From Butyricicoccus sp. (lineage in GTDB: Bacteria > Bacillota > Clostridia > Oscillospirales > Butyricicoccaceae), in the NCBI GenBank assembly GCA_031293105.1, contig JAUMSA010000122.1, positions 1 through 14,319 of the forward strand: 14,319 nt of DNA, given 5' to 3'. The position numbers and the translations under genes are program-made. Below the pieces are notes generated by a model that was given only the letters and a program-made list of their open reading frames with translations, did no database searches and was not told the DNA's origin. Each line of letters opens with the position of its first letter. Position 1 is the first letter of the stretch. Shown in pieces: positions 13,102-14,319 of this stretch.

Positions 13102-13638
13102 TTAGTCCGTTTCGTCGCTTTCGGCTTCACGGTACTCAAAAAAGGTGAGGATTGCCGTTCCTTTGATGGTTCCGTCCTCTTGTTGACTGAGTTGCACATC
13201 GGTCAATAAACTGCGCAGCGGATTGTCGTGCAGACGCTGTACAATCGTGCGCGCCTGCTCATAGTTTCCACAGGTAAAGGGAATGGTCACTTGCCGGTTT
13301 AAAACCGAGGTATTGGTCTGATTCTCCTGAAAGGACAGGGAATATTCCTGGCAGCTCGCTAGAACCGTGTGGAGTTCGATCATAACCGCTTGGAGATTGT
13401 CATACTCCGGCATGGCGGGAAGGGCATCCGGCGAATCCAGCAATTGTTCCATTTGTTGCAAATCGGTCAGCTGGGTTTGTAGCTGCTCATACTGTTTCTG
13501 GCTTTGGGCGATTTGGGATTGCAGGGACGTGGTGCGCTGCGACAACGGCATATAGAAGAGCAGTACATACCCGCTGATGACGGCAATCACCGCCAGACAA
13601 ACCAACAGCACCCGTTCCCGGATGGATAGTTTTCTCAT
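13102..13638 (-). CDS. PilO-like type IV pilus assembly protein
   Basis: This 178-aa protein on the minus strand has the single-pass layout of PilO/GspM-like alignment-complex proteins: a short cytoplasmic N-terminus (MRKLSIRERVLL), one TM helix at about 9-30, a glutamine-rich coiled coil at about 33-65 (SLQSQIAQSQKQYEQLQTQL) and a small ferredoxin-like extracytoplasmic domain to the end. Its start codon overlaps the stop codon of the upstream PilN-like gene by 4 bases (ATGA, 13638-13635). The order PilM-like, PilN-like, PilO-like is the main support, since PilO sequences diverge widely. The C-terminus is acidic. It should pair with PilN in the inner alignment complex of the pilus machine. 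Confidence 0.72.
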   Translation of the reverse strand: MRKLSIRERVLLVCLAVIAVISGYVLLFYMPLSQRTTSLQSQIAQSQKQYEQLQTQLTDLQQMEQLLDSPDALPAMPEYDNLQAVMIELHTVLASCQEYSLSFQENQTNTSVLNRQVTIPFTCGNYEQARTIVQRLHDNPLRSLLTDVQLSQQEDGTIKGTAILTFFEYREAESDETD

Positions 13639-14228
13639 GATTGGGTTTCCTCCTCTTGAGCAGCTTCAAAATAGACGTGGATTTCGACCAGCCCATGCTG
13701 ATCTTCGGTCGATGCGGCGGTATCGACACTGGCGTTCGCTACCAGGGGAGATTGCTCCAACTGGGTGACCAAATAGGCCGATTGCTCGAGCGTCACACCG
13801 GTGAAGGTCAACAGAACTTTATTTTCGGAGATGGAGACCTGTACAATCTGAGCGGGCGCCTGAATAGCCTGGTCGATCAGATTTAAAATCTCCAGACAGT
13901 CCACCTGGGCCTGCTCTTCGGGGGTGGGGCGGATGCGAATGTATTCCTTTTGCACCGCTGCGTAGTCTTGCAGCTGTTCGAGCGCGGATGCGGTCTGTTC
14001 CTCCAGCGCCAGCGCCTGGGCTTCCAACTGGTTCGCCGTACTCCAGGGGTCATAAACCAGAAATTTGGCCAGACCGAGCAGGATGGCCAGCACGAAAAGG
14101 AGATAGAGCGCAACCGTGGCGGGAGCAGAGGTGCGGTCCATTTTAAAATAGAGGTTCATGGAATGCTTGGTTGGATAGACCGGTTTCTTGCCCTTGATGA
14201 GGTCGCGAATATCCATATTGAGCTTCAT
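13635..14228 (-). CDS. PilN-like type IV pilus assembly protein
   Basis: This 197-aa protein on the minus strand starts at ATG 14228 behind AAGGAAGGA. A cytoplasmic N-terminus of about 35 residues (MKLNMDIRDLIKGKKPVYP) precedes one TM helix at about 37-58 (TVALYLLFVLAILLGLAKFL) and a coiled coil at about 63-100. The extracytoplasmic domain (VQVSISENKVLLTFTGVTLE) resembles the PilN ferredoxin-like fold. PilN uses a short N-terminal peptide to bind PilM and pairs with PilO across the membrane. The N-terminus here is longer than the typical short MI-NLLP motif, a clostridial variation. Coupled translation with the PilO-like gene supports complex formation. Confidence 0.72.
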   Translation of the reverse strand: MKLNMDIRDLIKGKKPVYPTKHSMNLYFKMDRTSAPATVALYLLFVLAILLGLAKFLVYDPWSTANQLEAQALALEEQTASALEQLQDYAAVQKEYIRIRPTPEEQAQVDCLEILNLIDQAIQAPAQIVQVSISENKVLLTFTGVTLEQSAYLVTQLEQSPLVANASVDTAASTEDQHGLVEIHVYFEAAQEEETQS

Positions 14229-14232
14229 TGGT

Positions 14233-14310
14233 TTATCCTTCCTTTCCGGCGTCGGTCAGCAGCCCTGCGGCGCAGACATAGGTACCCCATTGGTTGTGTT
14301 CCCCTGCACC
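14233..14310 (-). CDS. C-terminal end of a gene upstream of pilN, probably pilM-like (contig-edge partial)
   Basis: The minus-strand frame ends GAGEHNQWGTYVCAAGLLTD, then AGKEG and a stop at 14233-14235, 4 bases before the PilN-like start codon. The last residues fit the C-terminus of PilM-type actin-like proteins (a Y/A-rich helix ending the ATPase fold), and PilM normally precedes PilN. Only about 25 residues are visible, so the name rests on gene order. In this frame the last three bases of the window would be a stop codon (TAA at 14319-14317), explained by adaptor sequence at the edge. Confidence 0.5.
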   Translation of the reverse strand, partial: GAGEHNQWGTYVCAAGLLTDAGKEG

Positions 14311-14319
14311 TGTCTCTTA
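14310..14319 (+). other. Probable Nextera mosaic-end adaptor remnant at the contig edge
   Basis: The final ten bases, CTGTCTCTTA, equal the first ten bases of the Nextera transposase mosaic-end sequence. They also create an in-frame stop in the pilM-like coding region. Most likely they are untrimmed sequencing adaptor, not genome. Confidence 0.75.

Noticed and set aside
1..14319. CRISPR array, tRNA or rRNA genes
   Set aside because: No regularly spaced repeats and no cloverleaf or rRNA-like sequence were seen on either strand.

Overview
This window looks like accessory chromosome from an endospore-forming, gut-type clostridium. I infer Oscillospiraceae/Ruminococcaceae-like from strong AGGAGG ribosome sites, sigma-A promoters, a mid-range G+C content judged by eye, CotJC-like coat protein sequence, SLH proteins and a clostridial pilMNO-type cluster. 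The last ten bases match the start of the Nextera mosaic-end adaptor, so the window probably ends at an untrimmed contig edge.

Layout. (1) 1-1922: the start of an HxlR-type regulator gene on the minus strand, divergent from a plus-strand set encoding a lumazine-binding/NTF2-like protein and two flavodoxin-type FMN reductases, closed by an intrinsic terminator. (2) 2110-8295: the most interesting part. Two in-frame pieces of one CotJC-type manganese catalase/spore coat gene lie 5.66 kb apart (about 2158-2381 and 8044-8166). Between them sits an element bounded by the shared 9-bp sequence CGCAGCAGA. It carries an OmpR-type response regulator, a sensor kinase, a PepSY lipoprotein, a secreted stalk/PepSY protein, a 37-aa ORF and, next to the right junction, a large serine recombinase. 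Joining the two halves at the core restores an uninterrupted CotJC reading frame. This is the architecture of a skin-like intervening element. However, the cotJC sequence also lacks its N-terminal and extreme C-terminal parts, so this copy may be a decaying landing site rather than a working developmental switch.

(3) 8296-9826: an SLH-domain cell-surface protein with a good promoter and a bidirectional terminator. (4) 9859-11572, minus strand: a second, full-length serine recombinase preceded by a 50-aa ORF, likely part of or left from another element. (5) 11811-14310, minus strand: the end of a type IV pilus gene cluster (pilM-like fragment, pilN-like, pilO-like) followed by a six-TM GGDEF diguanylate cyclase and a terminator.

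How the genes fit together. Inside the element, the response regulator probably controls the PepSY lipoprotein and stalk/PepSY genes: direct repeats with 11-bp periodicity overlap their promoter region. The recombinase next to the right junction probably moves the element. The pilus operon ending in a diguanylate cyclase suggests c-di-GMP control of pilus-linked behaviour.
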